Origin: an uncultured Tropicimonas sp.
GTDB taxonomy: Bacteria > Pseudomonadota > Alphaproteobacteria > Rhodobacterales > Rhodobacteraceae
Assembly (NCBI GenBank): GCA_947495685.1
Contig: CANLZY010000005.1
Span: 1 to 64,000, forward strand
Reading direction: 5' to 3'
Length of the DNA stretch: 64,000 nucleotides
Shown here: positions 51,587-61,175 of the stretch, in pieces
Numbering within the stretch: position 1 is the first letter of the stretch
Layout: each line of letters starts with the position of its first letter
Position numbers and translations under genes: made by a program
Notes under the pieces: generated by a model
Told to the model about the DNA's origin: nothing
What the model saw: the letters and a program-made list of their open reading frames with translations, nothing else
Databases searched by the model: none

Positions 51587-53248
51587 ATGACCCGTTTTCG
51601 TCTGACGCTGGCACAGTTGAACCCGACTGTGGGTGATTTGCGTGGCAATGCCGCCAAGGCGCTGACCGCCTGGCACGCAGGCCGAGAGGCCGGGGCCGAC
51701 ATGGTGATCCTGCCCGAGATGTTCCTGGCCGGATACCAGCCGCAGGACCTCGTGGCAAAGCCTGCCTTTGTGGCCGACTGCAGGGCAGTGCTGGATCAGT
51801 TGGCCATCGATTGTGCCGATGGGCCGGCGTTGGGCATCGGCCTGCCATGGTTCGAAGGGGCGGAGCTGTTCAACGTCTATGCCGTGCTCAAGGGCGGCAA
51901 GATCGCGACCCGGGTGGTCAAGCACCACTTGCCCAATTTCAACGTCTTTGACGAGCAGCGGCTGTTTTCCAGCGGCGATGTGCATGGCCCCACGGTTGTC
52001 GGGCCGGTGCGGCTGGGCCTGCCGATCTGCGAGGACGCCTGGCACCCGGATGTCTGCGAGACCCTGGCCGAGACCGGGGCCGAGATCTTGCTGGTCCCCA
52101 ATGGCTCGCCCTATTTCCGCAACAAGCGGGATTTCCGGATGACCCAGATGGTCAGTCGTGTCATCGAGACCGGCTTGCCGCTGGTCTACCTCAACATGTG
52201 TGGCGGGCAGGATGACCAGGTCTTTGACGGCGGGTCCTTCGTGCTCAATCCGCACGGATCGCTGGTGGTGCAGATGCCCGTCTTTGACGAGGCGATTGCC
52301 CAGGTGGATTTCGAACAGGGCGCCGATGGCTGGCTGGCCGTCGCGGGCGAGATGGCGCACCTGCCCGACGAGTGGGAGCAGGACTATCGCGTCATGGTCG
52401 AATCCCTGCGCGACTATCTGCGCAAGACGGGCTATTCCAAGGTGCTGCTGGGGCTGTCGGGCGGCGTCGATTCCGCCATTGTGGCGACCATCGCCGCCGA
52501 TGCCATCGGGCCGCAGAACGTGCGCTGCGTGATGCTGCCGTCCGAATACACCTCGGCCCATTCGCTGGAGGATGCGCGCGCTGTTGCAACCAACCTTGGC
52601 TGCCACCTCGATACCGTGCCGATCTCGGGGCCGCGCGATGCGGTCACGCAGGCGCTGGAGCCGATGTTTGCCGGATTGGCCCCGGATGTCACCGAGGAAA
52701 ACATCCAGTCGCGCCTGCGCGGGCTGTTGCTGATGGCGATGTCCAACAAGTTCGGCGAGATGCTGCTGACCACCGGCAACAAGTCCGAGGTCGCGGTCGG
52801 ATATGCGACGATCTATGGCGACATGGCGGGCGGCTACAACCCGATCAAGGATCTTTACAAGATGCGGGTCTTCGAGACCTGTCGCTGGCGCAACGCCAAC
52901 CACCGCGACTGGATGTTGGGCCCGGCGGGCGAGGTGATCCCGCCACGGGTGATCGACAAACCGCCCTCGGCCGAACTGCGCGACGACCAGAAGGACGAGG
53001 ACAGCCTGCCGCCCTATCCGGTGTTGGACCGCATCCTCGAAATGCTGGTCGACGAAGACGCCAGCATCGCCGAAATCGTCGCCGAAGGATTTGCCATCGA
53101 GGATGTCCGCCGGGTTGAGCACCTGCTCTACATCAGCGAATACAAGCGCTTCCAATCGGCTCCGGGCGCACGCCTGACCCGCAAGGCGTTCTGGCTCGAC
53201 CGCCGGTATCCAATCGTCAACCGCTGGCGCGACCGTCTGGACTCGTGA
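51587..53248 (+). CDS. nadE: Glutamine-dependent NAD+ synthetase
   Basis: A 553-residue two-domain enzyme. The N-terminal nitrilase-fold glutaminase has the triad Glu44 (ILPEMFLAGY), Lys112 (VVKHHLPNF) and Cys148 (LPICEDAW). The C-terminal synthetase starts near 275 with the PP-loop GLSGGVDSAIV and ends with the KRFQSAPGARLT region. Converts deamido-NAD and glutamine to NAD. GAGGAGCGCGCCC precedes the ATG. Divergent from the MORN gene. Confidence 0.96.
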   Translation: MTRFRLTLAQLNPTVGDLRGNAAKALTAWHAGREAGADMVILPEMFLAGYQPQDLVAKPAFVADCRAVLDQLAIDCADGPALGIGLPWFEGAELFNVYAVLKGGKIATRVVKHHLPNFNVFDEQRLFSSGDVHGPTVVGPVRLGLPICEDAWHPDVCETLAETGAEILLVPNGSPYFRNKRDFRMTQMVSRVIETGLPLVYLNMCGGQDDQVFDGGSFVLNPHGSLVVQMPVFDEAIAQVDFEQGADGWLAVAGEMAHLPDEWEQDYRVMVESLRDYLRKTGYSKVLLGLSGGVDSAIVATIAADAIGPQNVRCVMLPSEYTSAHSLEDARAVATNLGCHLDTVPISGPRDAVTQALEPMFAGLAPDVTEENIQSRLRGLLLMAMSNKFGEMLLTTGNKSEVAVGYATIYGDMAGGYNPIKDLYKMRVFETCRWRNANHRDWMLGPAGEVIPPRVIDKPPSAELRDDQKDEDSLPPYPVLDRILEMLVDEDASIAEIVAEGFAIEDVRRVEHLLYISEYKRFQSAPGARLTRKAFWLDRRYPIVNRWRDRLDS

Positions 53249-53556
53249 GCCGGGAAAGCCGACCGGCGTCTTGGCATCTGGTAGCTTTAAACGGTCGTCA
53301 CAGGACAGATCTGACATGATCGAATCTGCCTGTGTGCCGTGGCCCTGGAACCGGATCACCCGGCATCCCAAGTGATACAGCCACGTCCGAAGATGCGAAG
53401 GCCCTTGGCCCCGATGTTTTTCCGCTGCTGCTCGGATAGTCTTCTCTGAGCGGCAATCGACATCGCCGCCAAAGAAAGGCAGGCACGGATCTGACATCCG
53501 GTTCAGGTGTCGTTGACAACTTCGACCCGCTGTAGGAAAGGTGCCGGACAGATCGC
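53249..53556. other. nadE-tRNA intergenic region
   Basis: About 300 bp with no supported gene; a minus-strand frame covers part but has no recognisable sequence. It should carry the tRNA promoter. Confidence 0.4.
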
Positions 53557-53634
53557 GGGCCGTTAGCTCAGCTGGATTAGAGCAGGGAACTTCTAATTCT
53601 CAGGTCGGGGGTTCGAGTCCTCCACGGCCCGCCA
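53557..53634 (+). tRNA. tRNA-Arg (anticodon TCT)
   Basis: A cloverleaf: acceptor GGGCCGT / ACGGCCC, D-arm GCTC...GAGC, anticodon stem GGGAA / TTCTC around loop CTTCTAA giving anticodon TCT, T-arm with GGTTCGAGTCC, and encoded CCA. Its 3' end marks the boundary with the accessory island that follows. Confidence 0.97.
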
Positions 53635-53668
53635 CCAAAACTCACCATTGCCAACGGAGCATAAGAGT

Positions 53669-53689
53669 ACGCAAACGGCCGTTTTGCGT
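53669..53689 (+). terminator. Hairpin after tRNA-Arg
   Basis: ACGCAAACGG pairs with CCGTTTTGCGT (one bulge) 35 bp after the tRNA. A modest structure with a short T-run inside its 3' arm; a possible tRNA terminator. Confidence 0.35.
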
Positions 53690-53844
53690 GCGCACCTGGC
53701 TCAAGACAATTCGACCCGTGCAGCACGATTTTCTTTTATGTGACCAATTTTGGGTGACTTTTGATGTGTGCCGCCGTCCGATCCAGATCTCCCGGAAATT
53801 CGCGATCATGATCGCGCCAGAGCGTTCAGCTGACCGGAAAGCCG

Positions 53845-55676
53845 CTATCGCAGAGCCCGGGCCGCCTCGTTGCGGAGGAAAACCGCCCCGAAGTCCTGGC
53901 CATCCGGCGTGAACCGCGCGACACGGGTCGCATCGAGCAGGCCCTTCAGGGTGTTGCGATGCAGCCCAGTTTCCTCACAAAGCGTGGTCAGCGTCACGAA
54001 ACGCCGATGAAACGCAGAGATTTCCTCTGCGGTGACGAAATACCATCTTCGCCCGGTCCTGCGATTCATGTGAGGCGTTGCCGGGGTGTGGCCCGCCTCG
54101 ATCAAGGCCAGGAAATACCCGTTGTCGCGCAGCCCGACAGACCGACCGAAACACGCCGCGCTCATCGCGCCAGCTGGCGCGGTCGGCGCATGTTCCATCG
54201 ACCGTGATTTCAGAAGATGATCTACATTACGCTTCGGCACGACAAACCCGTGGAACCCCGGCACGCCCTCGCGCTGGCCAAGGGCCAACCGGTCACCGCG
54301 TATCGCCTCGACCTGTTCTGACAGGGCCATCCCGCTCCGCTTCAGGGCCAGCAAAAGTGTTTCCCATTCATCATCATCTTCGCCGACCCTCTGCGCCTTG
54401 GCAGAGAGCTCCGCGATCAGCGCCTTGCCATCGCTTAATCGCCAGGGATTCTTGACCTTGGCAACCTGCGTGCGCGGCCGCAAAATCCCTTTTTTTGTCC
54501 AGCGCCTCCAGCTCGTGCCGCGTTGCCCCGATTGCCTCTCGCATGGCGATTGGCCCGACAAGCGTGGGGATCTCCGCCAGGAGACCAGCGTGGATCTTGG
54601 CGTCGAACACGCGGCGCGCAGGGGGGTACGTGTCATCGGCGGAGAGCGCCCGGCCTCGACAAAGAAATGCTCGATGACCTTCGGCCCGATGCCGATCTCC
54701 TGCGACGCCGTCTTCAGGGAATGCATCCGGCGCTCCGGAACTCTCTCCCCCAGAAGCTCCTCTCCCGCACCAATTGGCCAGTGATCCTGGATCACGTCCA
54801 GCAGGATCCGGCGGTAGACTTCAAAATCCTCGTTCTCCGTATAATCGCGGTTCAGCGCGACGAAGACTGCGCCATTGGCCTTGGACGGTTCGGCATCGCA
54901 ATAGAAAGCGATTTTGCCAAGCGCTTCTCGCAGGGCCCGCTCCCCCATTTCAGCGAGCGCGAAGCCTACCGAATGGGGCGGATTTTCCGGGCCATGCTCG
55001 CCCCGATCCAGCAACAGCGCCTGACCCAACACGCGGCGGAAGGTCGTCGTGGCAAACAGGGAGTGGCCTTTGAACCATGTTTCATCCCGACCATCCTGAA
55101 GCCGACCGTCGAGCCACGTGTCGCAGGCGGTTGGCGCCACGCTGGGCTGATCGAGCGTCCCGGCCATAATTTCATTTTCGATTTCCGCGAGGCGTTCCGC
55201 GATATCGAAGCGGTCGCGCGGTGCCGCGCATGTCCAGAGCTCCACGAACGGATGGTCGTGACGGATGCAGATATTGGCCTCGCGCATCAGCCAGCCGCCC
55301 CGCATCACCATGGCCGCCGTCGCCGGTTGGTCCGAATTCCGCGCGTCTTCACGCAGGCAAACCGGACAGCCGCGCATCACGGGATTGCGCAAGGCCCTTG
55401 AAACGAAGAGCTCGTTGCGGAACTCCATCCGGACGTTCCCCGCCCGGGCCCCGGTCCAGGACAGCAATTAATCCATGTCAGTCGGGTCGAGGTTTGCCCA
55501 CTCCGCCAGCAATCGAATGCTTCAGGATCATGGTTGAGAAACCGCTGGAACGGCGCCCCCAGGTCATAGGCCAAATCCGGGACGCCTGACTGCCATGCCG
55601 CAGCGACACGGGAGAGATAGGAATAGACCGTTTCCTGGGCAGCGGGACGCGGAGTGGAGATTGGAAGTTCAGTCAT
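53845..55676 (-). pseudogene. TniQ-family transposition protein, frameshifted
   Basis: TniQ-type zinc-binding protein of Tn7/Tn5053-like transposons, broken in several places. The N-terminus begins at the ATG at 55676 (MTELPISTPRPAAQETVYSY) and runs to about 55505; the frame then shifts, meets a TAA just before LLSWTGARAGNVRM, and continues in the frame ending at 53845 with the zinc site CPVCLRED and ICIRHDHPF. In the middle, two compensating shifts (about 54600-54500) flank FDAKIHAGLLAEIPTLVGP, one of them at a run of seven A in the coding strand. A C-terminal DNA-binding-like part follows (EETGLHRNTLKGLLDATRV). The A7 shift could be a sequencing error; the internal stop argues for a real pseudogene. 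No TniA/TniB is seen upstream. Confidence 0.75.
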
Positions 55677-55967
55677 TTGGCCGTGGAATTTGGGGGAAGC
55701 GCTCCGGGGGAGCAGCCCATCTGACTGGAGAGATGTCAGCATTCGTCTTGGCGGCTGCATAGACCGCAGGGGCCTCAGAAGCGCCTGTGCCATGGCAAAT
55801 GAAACCCATGATTACGAGAGCTTGTACACGTCTGCCGACGATGCTGGAGCGGCTTCTCCACACTCTTTCTTGGCGGAGACGGAATAGTGTGCATCCAGAC
55901 CCCCGCCACGAATGCGTCGGGGCGGGGGCCGCATCCGTGGAGCGCCACGGCGCATCAGGTTTCGGGA

Positions 55968-56237
55968 TCACCGGGTGTGACGGAACCGGGACAGGAGCTC
56001 GCTGTTGCGGGCGCCATGCCAACAGGCCAGCTCCGCGACTTGCATGCCCCGCTGTTGGGCAAATTCGTCGAAGGCCGACGGCGCTTTTTCGGCGAGCATG
56101 TTATGGATGACCCACAACGCTTCCTCCATGGCGTCCGGATCGTGGAATACCTGACCGAAGGTGGCGTGCAGGTCGCGGGTGGCCTCGAACGCGGGATCGC
56201 TGTCGAGCACGTGGATCAGGGTGCACAGGCTCTCCAT
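55968..56237 (-). CDS. Hypothetical island protein
   Basis: An 89-residue acidic, helical protein (MESLCTLIHVLDSDPAFEAT...). Coding-like composition but no family recognised. Weak SD. It lies upstream of the broken tniQ on the same strand. Confidence 0.45.
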   Translation of the reverse strand: MESLCTLIHVLDSDPAFEATRDLHATFGQVFHDPDAMEEALWVIHNMLAEKAPSAFDEFAQQRGMQVAELACWHGARNSELLSRFRHTR

Positions 56238-56414
56238 GGCGCGCCAGGTAGGCCTTCCAGACAGGCGGCATGAGCGAAGGCACAGGCAAGCCATGTTTTG
56301 CCTACTGCGCCGGACGCGGTGATCATCGGGTTACGGCCATGCTTTCTGCTCCAGCATCAGCGGAGATGCGGCGCACAGGACGAAAAATTACGCGACGTTT
56401 CTGATCAGCCGGGC

Positions 56415-56798
56415 TCAATTGTCCTCCTGCGCAAGTTCTTCTTTGTCAAAAGGCAGCCCGATACCGGACCCGCGATTTGGCTGTGATTGCGCGAAGGCTG
56501 AGCACATCTCTTCTCTCAGAAGCTTCTGAAACCGGGCTACACCTTCGATCTTCCGATGCGCCGACAACTTGGATGTCGTCGCAATGATCTCTGTCATGAT
56601 GTCTTCGGCCTTTGCCGACAACCCTGACCTGCCATCGCTGTAAACCACAGCGCCAACAAAGGGGGGACAAGGATCTCGAGGATCACCGAACCCATAGGGA
56701 ACGTTTATCCAGATTTCGACATGGTCAATCTCGACTTCGGCAGAAATATAGGCGGCGATATCTGCCGCGTCGCGGTCGGCCCATTTCCAGGGGTCCAT
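56415..56798 (-). CDS. Hypothetical island protein
   Basis: A 127-residue soluble protein (MDPWKWADRDAADIAAYISA...) with GGAG 7 nt before the ATG. It has an alternating alpha/beta pattern and no signal or membrane segment. Not recognised. Confidence 0.6.
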   Translation of the reverse strand: MDPWKWADRDAADIAAYISAEVEIDHVEIWINVPYGFGDPRDPCPPFVGAVVYSDGRSGLSAKAEDIMTEIIATTSKLSAHRKIEGVARFQKLLREEMCSAFAQSQPNRGSGIGLPFDKEELAQEDN

Positions 56799-56997
56799 GG
56801 CACTCTCCACTTTGTCCTGCCTCCGCTCTCACATCATGAAAAACGGTCAAGCGACCGGTTACAAAGCCAGTCCACCTCCAGTCTTCTGCATTTCCTGGCG
56901 CAGTTCCTTGTCACGGTCGCTTGATTGGCCCTTTCGAGGCATTGGGGCCACACCGACCGTGACAGCGCCTGATCGGTCCATTCCCCGAGAGACGAGT

Positions 56998-57540
56998 TCA
57001 GCCGTTCGCCAACTCGTCCTGCAAGCGGGCCATGGCCGCGTCTGCTTCGTGGGCTCGGTACACATTTTCCGACTTCGCGATGTATGCCGCGAGCGGCCGG
57101 TGAATGGCTGCCAGCCTGTGGCTTTCATCCGGTCCTCCAACCCAATATGGGTCACCCTCCTCGGTGTGTTCCAGACGCGGTGCACCGCCCTTCGCTTCAA
57201 CATGGTGTCTGAGGCGCTCGCACGGATCACGAGCATGAAACATGTTGCTCGGATTGAACTCCTGGCACTTGCGTGTCTCTGCGATGAACCGATTGAAGCT
57301 CTGACGCAATTGCGTCGGCAGGAGATCAAGTTCCAGGTGCAGTGAGGTCGCAAACTGTTCCAGATGCAAAACCGCAAGTCGAGCATCTCTGACAATTTCC
57401 GGGTCGTTGACCCTTCGGTTCCTCCAGTTCTCGCGCTGGCACCGCGCCAGCACGTCAAGACCGGTGCCCCTCGGGGCACCGAGGAGATCGTCAAAGTCAC
57501 ATGAAACCGTGATCCTTTCACGCGGCTTGAAGCCGATCAA
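56998..57540 (-). CDS. Hypothetical island protein, second of a pair
   Basis: About 180 residues (start TTG at 57540, overlapping the upstream gene's end by 23 bp). Predicted mostly helical with several Arg/Glu-rich segments; no domain recognised. Coupled translation with the upstream gene is likely. Confidence 0.5.
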   Translation of the reverse strand: MIGFKPRERITVSCDFDDLLGAPRGTGLDVLARCQRENWRNRRVNDPEIVRDARLAVLHLEQFATSLHLELDLLPTQLRQSFNRFIAETRKCQEFNPSNMFHARDPCERLRHHVEAKGGAPRLEHTEEGDPYWVGGPDESHRLAAIHRPLAAYIAKSENVYRAHEADAAMARLQDELANG

Positions 57541-57835
57541 GCAGGCAGCAAATCATGTCGACCTGCGGCGAAACCGGATCGATCGCGATGAAGTAGGCAG
57601 TTTCATCCCGGTCAGGATTGTCCACGTGTCGCAGCGAGAGCAAATCCTCGAGGGCATTGAGTTCTCGATTCTGCTTCGCAGCGATCGGTTGCCCGAAAGA
57701 AAGGTCGTTGATCAGGCGGATCGCTCGTCTTTCACTCTCCGGTCCCCCCAGCAGTCGAGCCGACTTGATGAACGCATCCGAATTCTGATTCACAAACGCC
57801 GCGCAAGGAGAACCAGATATCGTGTCCTTTGGCAT
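57518..57835 (-). CDS. Hypothetical island protein, first of a pair
   Basis: 105 residues from an ATG with GGAGG 7 nt upstream (MPKDTISGSPCAAFVNQNSD...). No recognised family. Together with the next gene it forms a two-gene unit of unknown function between the tRNA and the IS cluster. Confidence 0.55.
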   Translation of the reverse strand: MPKDTISGSPCAAFVNQNSDAFIKSARLLGGPESERRAIRLINDLSFGQPIAAKQNRELNALEDLLSLRHVDNPDRDETAYFIAIDPVSPQVDMICCLLDRLQAA

Positions 57836-58036
57836 TCGATAGCCTCCAACATCTATACCACTCCACAGCGGAGAGGTTTCGAAGTCGGGGAGCGGCGCCG
57901 TGTTCTCCCTGACAACCTGAATGTTGGCCAGGCGTGGAAAGGGCAAATTTTTTTAGTGGCCAATTGCAAGGCCGCAGAGTGTCCGATCTTCTGTGTATGA
58001 CTGATCCGGTTCATGCTTCACCGAAAGGAAGTATGA

Positions 58037-58683
58037 ATGACCATCTCGAAAGAAATTTTGGACGAACTGCTGAAAGGCGTTGAGCGCCCAGAGGATCTGC
58101 TTGGCGATGCCGGGCTGATGAAAGAGCTAAAGATCAAGCTCATGGAACGGATGTCTGGCGCCGAGCTGACCGCGCACATTGGCTACGAGGAAGGCAACGA
58201 CGCCGCGTCGGGCCAAGCCAATCGTCGGAATGGCACCTCCACCAAGGTGCTGAAGGGGCAGGATGGTGAATTGCCGGTCGCTCTCCCCCGAGACCGCTAC
58301 AGCAGTTGCGAGCCGGAACTGGTGAAGAAGGGCCAGACCCGGATCGACGGGATGGACGACAGGATCATAGGGCTCTGCGCCGCTGGCCTGACGGTGCGGG
58401 AGATCCGGGCCCATCTGCTCGATCTCCATGGCCTGAAGGTCTCGCCCGACCTCCCTCTGGTCGATTGCAATGCAATCGCCTGCCGGGCAATGAATCAGCC
58501 GCGTCACCGACGCGGTGCGGGATGAGGTCCGGGAATGGCAGAGCCGGGCGCTGGAGCGGTTGTATCCCATTGTGATCTTCGACGCGCTGCGGATGAAGAT
58601 CCGCGACGCCGACAGCCGGACGGTCAAGAACAAGGCTGTCTACGTGGCCCTCGGCGTCAGCCGCGACGGCCAGCGCGAGGTCC
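58037..58683 (+). pseudogene. IS256-family transposase, disrupted and truncated
   Basis: The N-terminal IS256 transposase: MTISKEILDELLKGVERPED, MSGAELTAHIGYEEG, the DDE region beginning with GMDDRIIGLCAAGLTVREIR. The frame breaks at 58454, where 40 bp are inserted between SPDL and ISRVTDAV; removing them restores the family sequence exactly. It then runs to 58683 ([18 protein letters not shown]...), where an IS5 copy cuts it off. The right half of the IS is missing. Confidence 0.88.
58454..58493. repeat. 40-bp palindromic insert in IS256 (element A)
   Basis: Exact 40-bp insertion starting CCTCTGGTCGATTGC. It contains the palindrome CGATTGCA-a-TGCAATCG (58462-58478) and ends with TGCCGGGCAATGA. 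There is no obvious target-site duplication. Shares its order and the CGGGCAA core with elements at 60086 and 60208. Confidence 0.75.
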
Positions 58684-58685
58684 TA

Positions 58686-59522
58686 GGGTCAGGACACATA
58701 GCCCGAAAATGACTGTTGCCGCGAGAGCGATGGCCGAGAGGAAGACCTTTGGGCATCTGTCGTAGCGTGGTGCCACTCGTCGCCAGTCCTTGAGGCGACC
58801 GAACATGCACTCGATGCGATAGCGGCGCTTGTATCGCTGCTTGTTGTATTTGATCTTTGTCTTGCGGGACGTCCTGGGCGGGATGCACGGGTGAAGTCCC
58901 CTATCTGCCAGTGCGTTCCGGAACCAATCCGCATCGTGGCCCCTGTCGGCGAGCAGCCAGTCGGCATCCGGCAGGGAGCCAAACTTGGCCGCGGCGCCCG
59001 TGTCGTCGCTCGCCTGGCCGGCTGTGACGAAGAAGCGGATCGGACGCCCAGTGTGATCGGTGACGGCATGAAGCTTGGCGTTCATTCCCCCCTTCGTTCG
59101 ACCGATCAGGTGTCCACGCCCCCCTCTTTCACGCTCACGCTCAGGCTCGATGCCGTGCGGTGTGCCTTCAAATATGTCGCGTCGATCATCATGGCCCGCG
59201 GATCGTGAGCTGCTTCTGCCAGGCCGGTCATGATCCGGGCAAAGACACCCATTCGGCTCCAGCGGACCCAACGGTTGCAAAGGGTCTTGTGAGGGCCGTG
59301 TTCGACGGGAGCATCACGCCACCTCACCCCATTGCGGTTGATACATATAATCCCACTCAACACCCGCCGATCATCGACACGGGGACGCCCGTGAGACTTG
59401 GGAAAGAATGGGCGCAACCGCTCCATCTGTTCGTCGTTCAACCAGTATGGGTCACTCTTACCACACCCCCAGGGAGGTGCCGTGAATCATGGTCCAAGAT
59501 CCAAATCAATGGGTCCTGACCC
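58686..59522 (-). mobile_element. IS5-family insertion sequence (IS427-like)
   Basis: A complete 837-bp IS with terminal inverted repeats GGGTCAGGAC.. / ..GTCCTGACCC and TA duplicated on both sides (58684-58685, 59523-59524). On the minus strand orfA (59106-59441, RWRDAPVEHGPHKTLCNRWV, MMIDATYLKAHRTA) and orfB (to 58657; GRTKGGMNAKLHAVTD, LLADRGHDADWF, IECMFGRLK) overlap and need a -1/+1 shift at a GAGGGGGG run. orfB's stop lies just outside the IS, in the interrupted IS256. Confidence 0.88.
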
Positions 59523-59737
59523 TAAGGAAGTGGAGGAAATGGATTGGCGAAGAAACGACACAAACCCGAGGAAGTTGTTCAGAAGTTACGGCAGGTTGAT
59601 GTGCTTGTCGGGCAAGGAATGCTGCGCGTGGATGCGGTTCGCGAGATTCGCATGACGGGGCAGACCTATTACTGCTGGCGGAAGACGTATGGCGGGATGG
59701 GCGCTGACCAACTGAAAGAGCTCAAGCGGTTCCAGAA

Positions 59738-59778
59738 TTGAGCCTGTGAACGCCATTGGTTCGAGAGAACAGGCGAAC
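59738..59778. repeat. Insert of about 41 bp in IS3 orfA (element D)
   Basis: Lies between CCAGAA and AACGAGCGCC of the orfA sequence. It forms a nested hairpin: GCCTGT / ACAGGC outside and GAAC / GTTC inside. Its sequence is only loosely like elements A-C, so its membership is uncertain. Confidence 0.4.
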
Positions 59779-60085
59779 AACGAGCGCCTTGGGAAGGCGC
59801 TTTCGGACCTGACGCCGGACCAACTGATACTGAAGGAAACTGCACGGGGAAACATCCGAGCCCCGCACGCCGTCGGGCTTGCATCGAGCAGATCCGAACC
59901 GGGTTGAAGGTATCGGAGCGCCGGCTCTGCCGGGTGTTGGGGCAACATCGATCACCTCAGAGGTATCACCCACGGGGCCGGGCCGATAAGGATCGGCTCG
60001 TCGCGGACATGATCCAGTTGACCAGGTGTTATGGTCGGCACGGTTATCGTCGTGTCGCTGCATTGTTGAGGGATGCGGGTTGCCC

Positions 60086-60122
60086 CCTCTAGGGCATGCA
60101 AACATGCCCTGCCGGGCAAGGG
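60086..60122. repeat. Palindromic insert in IS3 orfB (element B)
   Basis: CCTCTAGGGCATGCAAACAT followed by GCCCTGCCGGGCAAGGG. It has the hairpin GGGCATG-CAAA-CATGCCC (60092-60109) and the CTGCCGGGCAA core of element A. It sits at a point where ~135 bp of transposase sequence are missing. Confidence 0.6.
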
Positions 60123-60207
60123 GTCTTATGATTGCGTCCACTGCCGGCCAGACGATGGGAAGCCGTTCCGGACCCTGAACATCCTCGACGAGTTCAGTCG
60201 GGAATGC

Positions 60208-60250
60208 ACCCTTTCGGCGAGCCGCGCAATCGCCCGTCGGGCAACCGACG
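60208..60250. repeat. Palindromic insert in IS3 orfB (element C)
   Basis: Starts ACCCTTTCGGCGAGCCGC and contains CGTCGG-GCAA-CCGACG (60235-60250). The CGGGCAA core is shared with A and B. It splits DEFSREC from the following RKLNSTDVIDAL-type sequence. Confidence 0.5.
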
Positions 60251-60650
60251 ATCCGGGTGTAGCGGAAGCTGAACTCGACGGATGTGATCGACGCGCTTGC
60301 CGACCTGTTCCTCTTGTGCAGGCTCCCCGCTTACGTCCGAAGTGACGACGGTCCGGAGTTCATCGTCAAGGACGTCCGCGCCCGGATCGAAGCGGTTGGG
60401 GCAAAGACCGCCTTCATCAAGTTTCAACGGGCGGATGCGGGACGAGCTGCTGAATGGCGAAATCTTCTACACCCAGCGAGAGGCTCAGATCATCATCGAA
60501 GGATGGTGGAAACACGACAACACCAGGCGGCCCCACAGTGCATTGGGATACAGACCACCGGCATCCGAAACTACCGTCCCGAGGGAACCAAGGTCCGTCA
60601 TGCACTCACAATCAAACCGGACCAGTCAGATCAGGCTCCCCAAGAGCGCC

Positions 60651-61175
60651 CTGATTGCCTCATCCCTCAGAAAGACGAGCCCGAAACTCTGGCCACTTGG
60701 GCCGAAGCGAGGAACACGGAACGCCCAGAATTGCCTCTCAGAGCATCGCGCCGAGGACCTTTTGCGCCAACAGAACAAGGGGATTCATGGCGCGAGTCCG
60801 GGTGGGAATGGACCCTGCAAAAGCAACTGGAAGCCTGCGTCCGACAAGACGGGATGCTGGTCGGACGATCGAGCCCAATGGCGCGAGTGACGCTGGCGCA
60901 GTGAGGATTTTTACGATCCATGCGACCGGCAAGCGGTGCCTGCAGGAACGAGAGGTTGGTTCAGTCCCGAGATGATCTGGGAGGTCGGGCCTGCGGGCAG
61001 GCGTGGCCGTCAACAGACCTGCAGCGACGCTGCGCTCCAGGATTGTCTGGTGACGCGTTGGCGCGCCTTTTGCCGGGATGACTTTGGTGCAATTTCCGAT
61101 CCGCGGCTCCCGGTGCTTCAACTGCGCCCCTCGATCGGATAGGCCATGGAGAGAATTCCAGCAAAGGAGTGCTGC
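60651..61175. other. Region right of the IS cluster
   Basis: About 525 bp. Open frames here have no family signal and probably derive from decayed IS-flanking sequence. The end (AAAGGAG) is the SD of the next gene. Confidence 0.4.

Larger units (their letters stand above)
59525..60650 (+). pseudogene. IS3-family element, multiply disrupted
   Basis: orfA starts at 59544 (MAKKRHKPEEVVQKLRQVDV) and breaks at 59738; its end continues after an insert. orfB pieces: LKVSERRLCRVLGQHRSPQRY (59904 on), HGYRRVAALLRDAG, FRTLNILDEFSREC, DVIDALADLFLLCRLPAYVR, and RPHSALGYRPPASE at the end. Relative to intact IS3 transposases about 45 codons are lost near 60085, about 13 near 60421, and short inserts sit at 59738, 60086 and 60208. 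Not functional. Right IS boundary approximate. Confidence 0.82.

Noticed and set aside
53705-53800. Tn7/Tn5053-type transposon end near the tRNA
   Set aside because: TGTGACC-like words occur, but no convincing inverted terminal repeat could be matched to a second end.
53249-60904. CRISPR array or Cas genes near the TniQ remnant
   Set aside because: Looked for regularly spaced direct repeats and Cas motifs because TniQ can belong to CRISPR-associated transposons; none seen.
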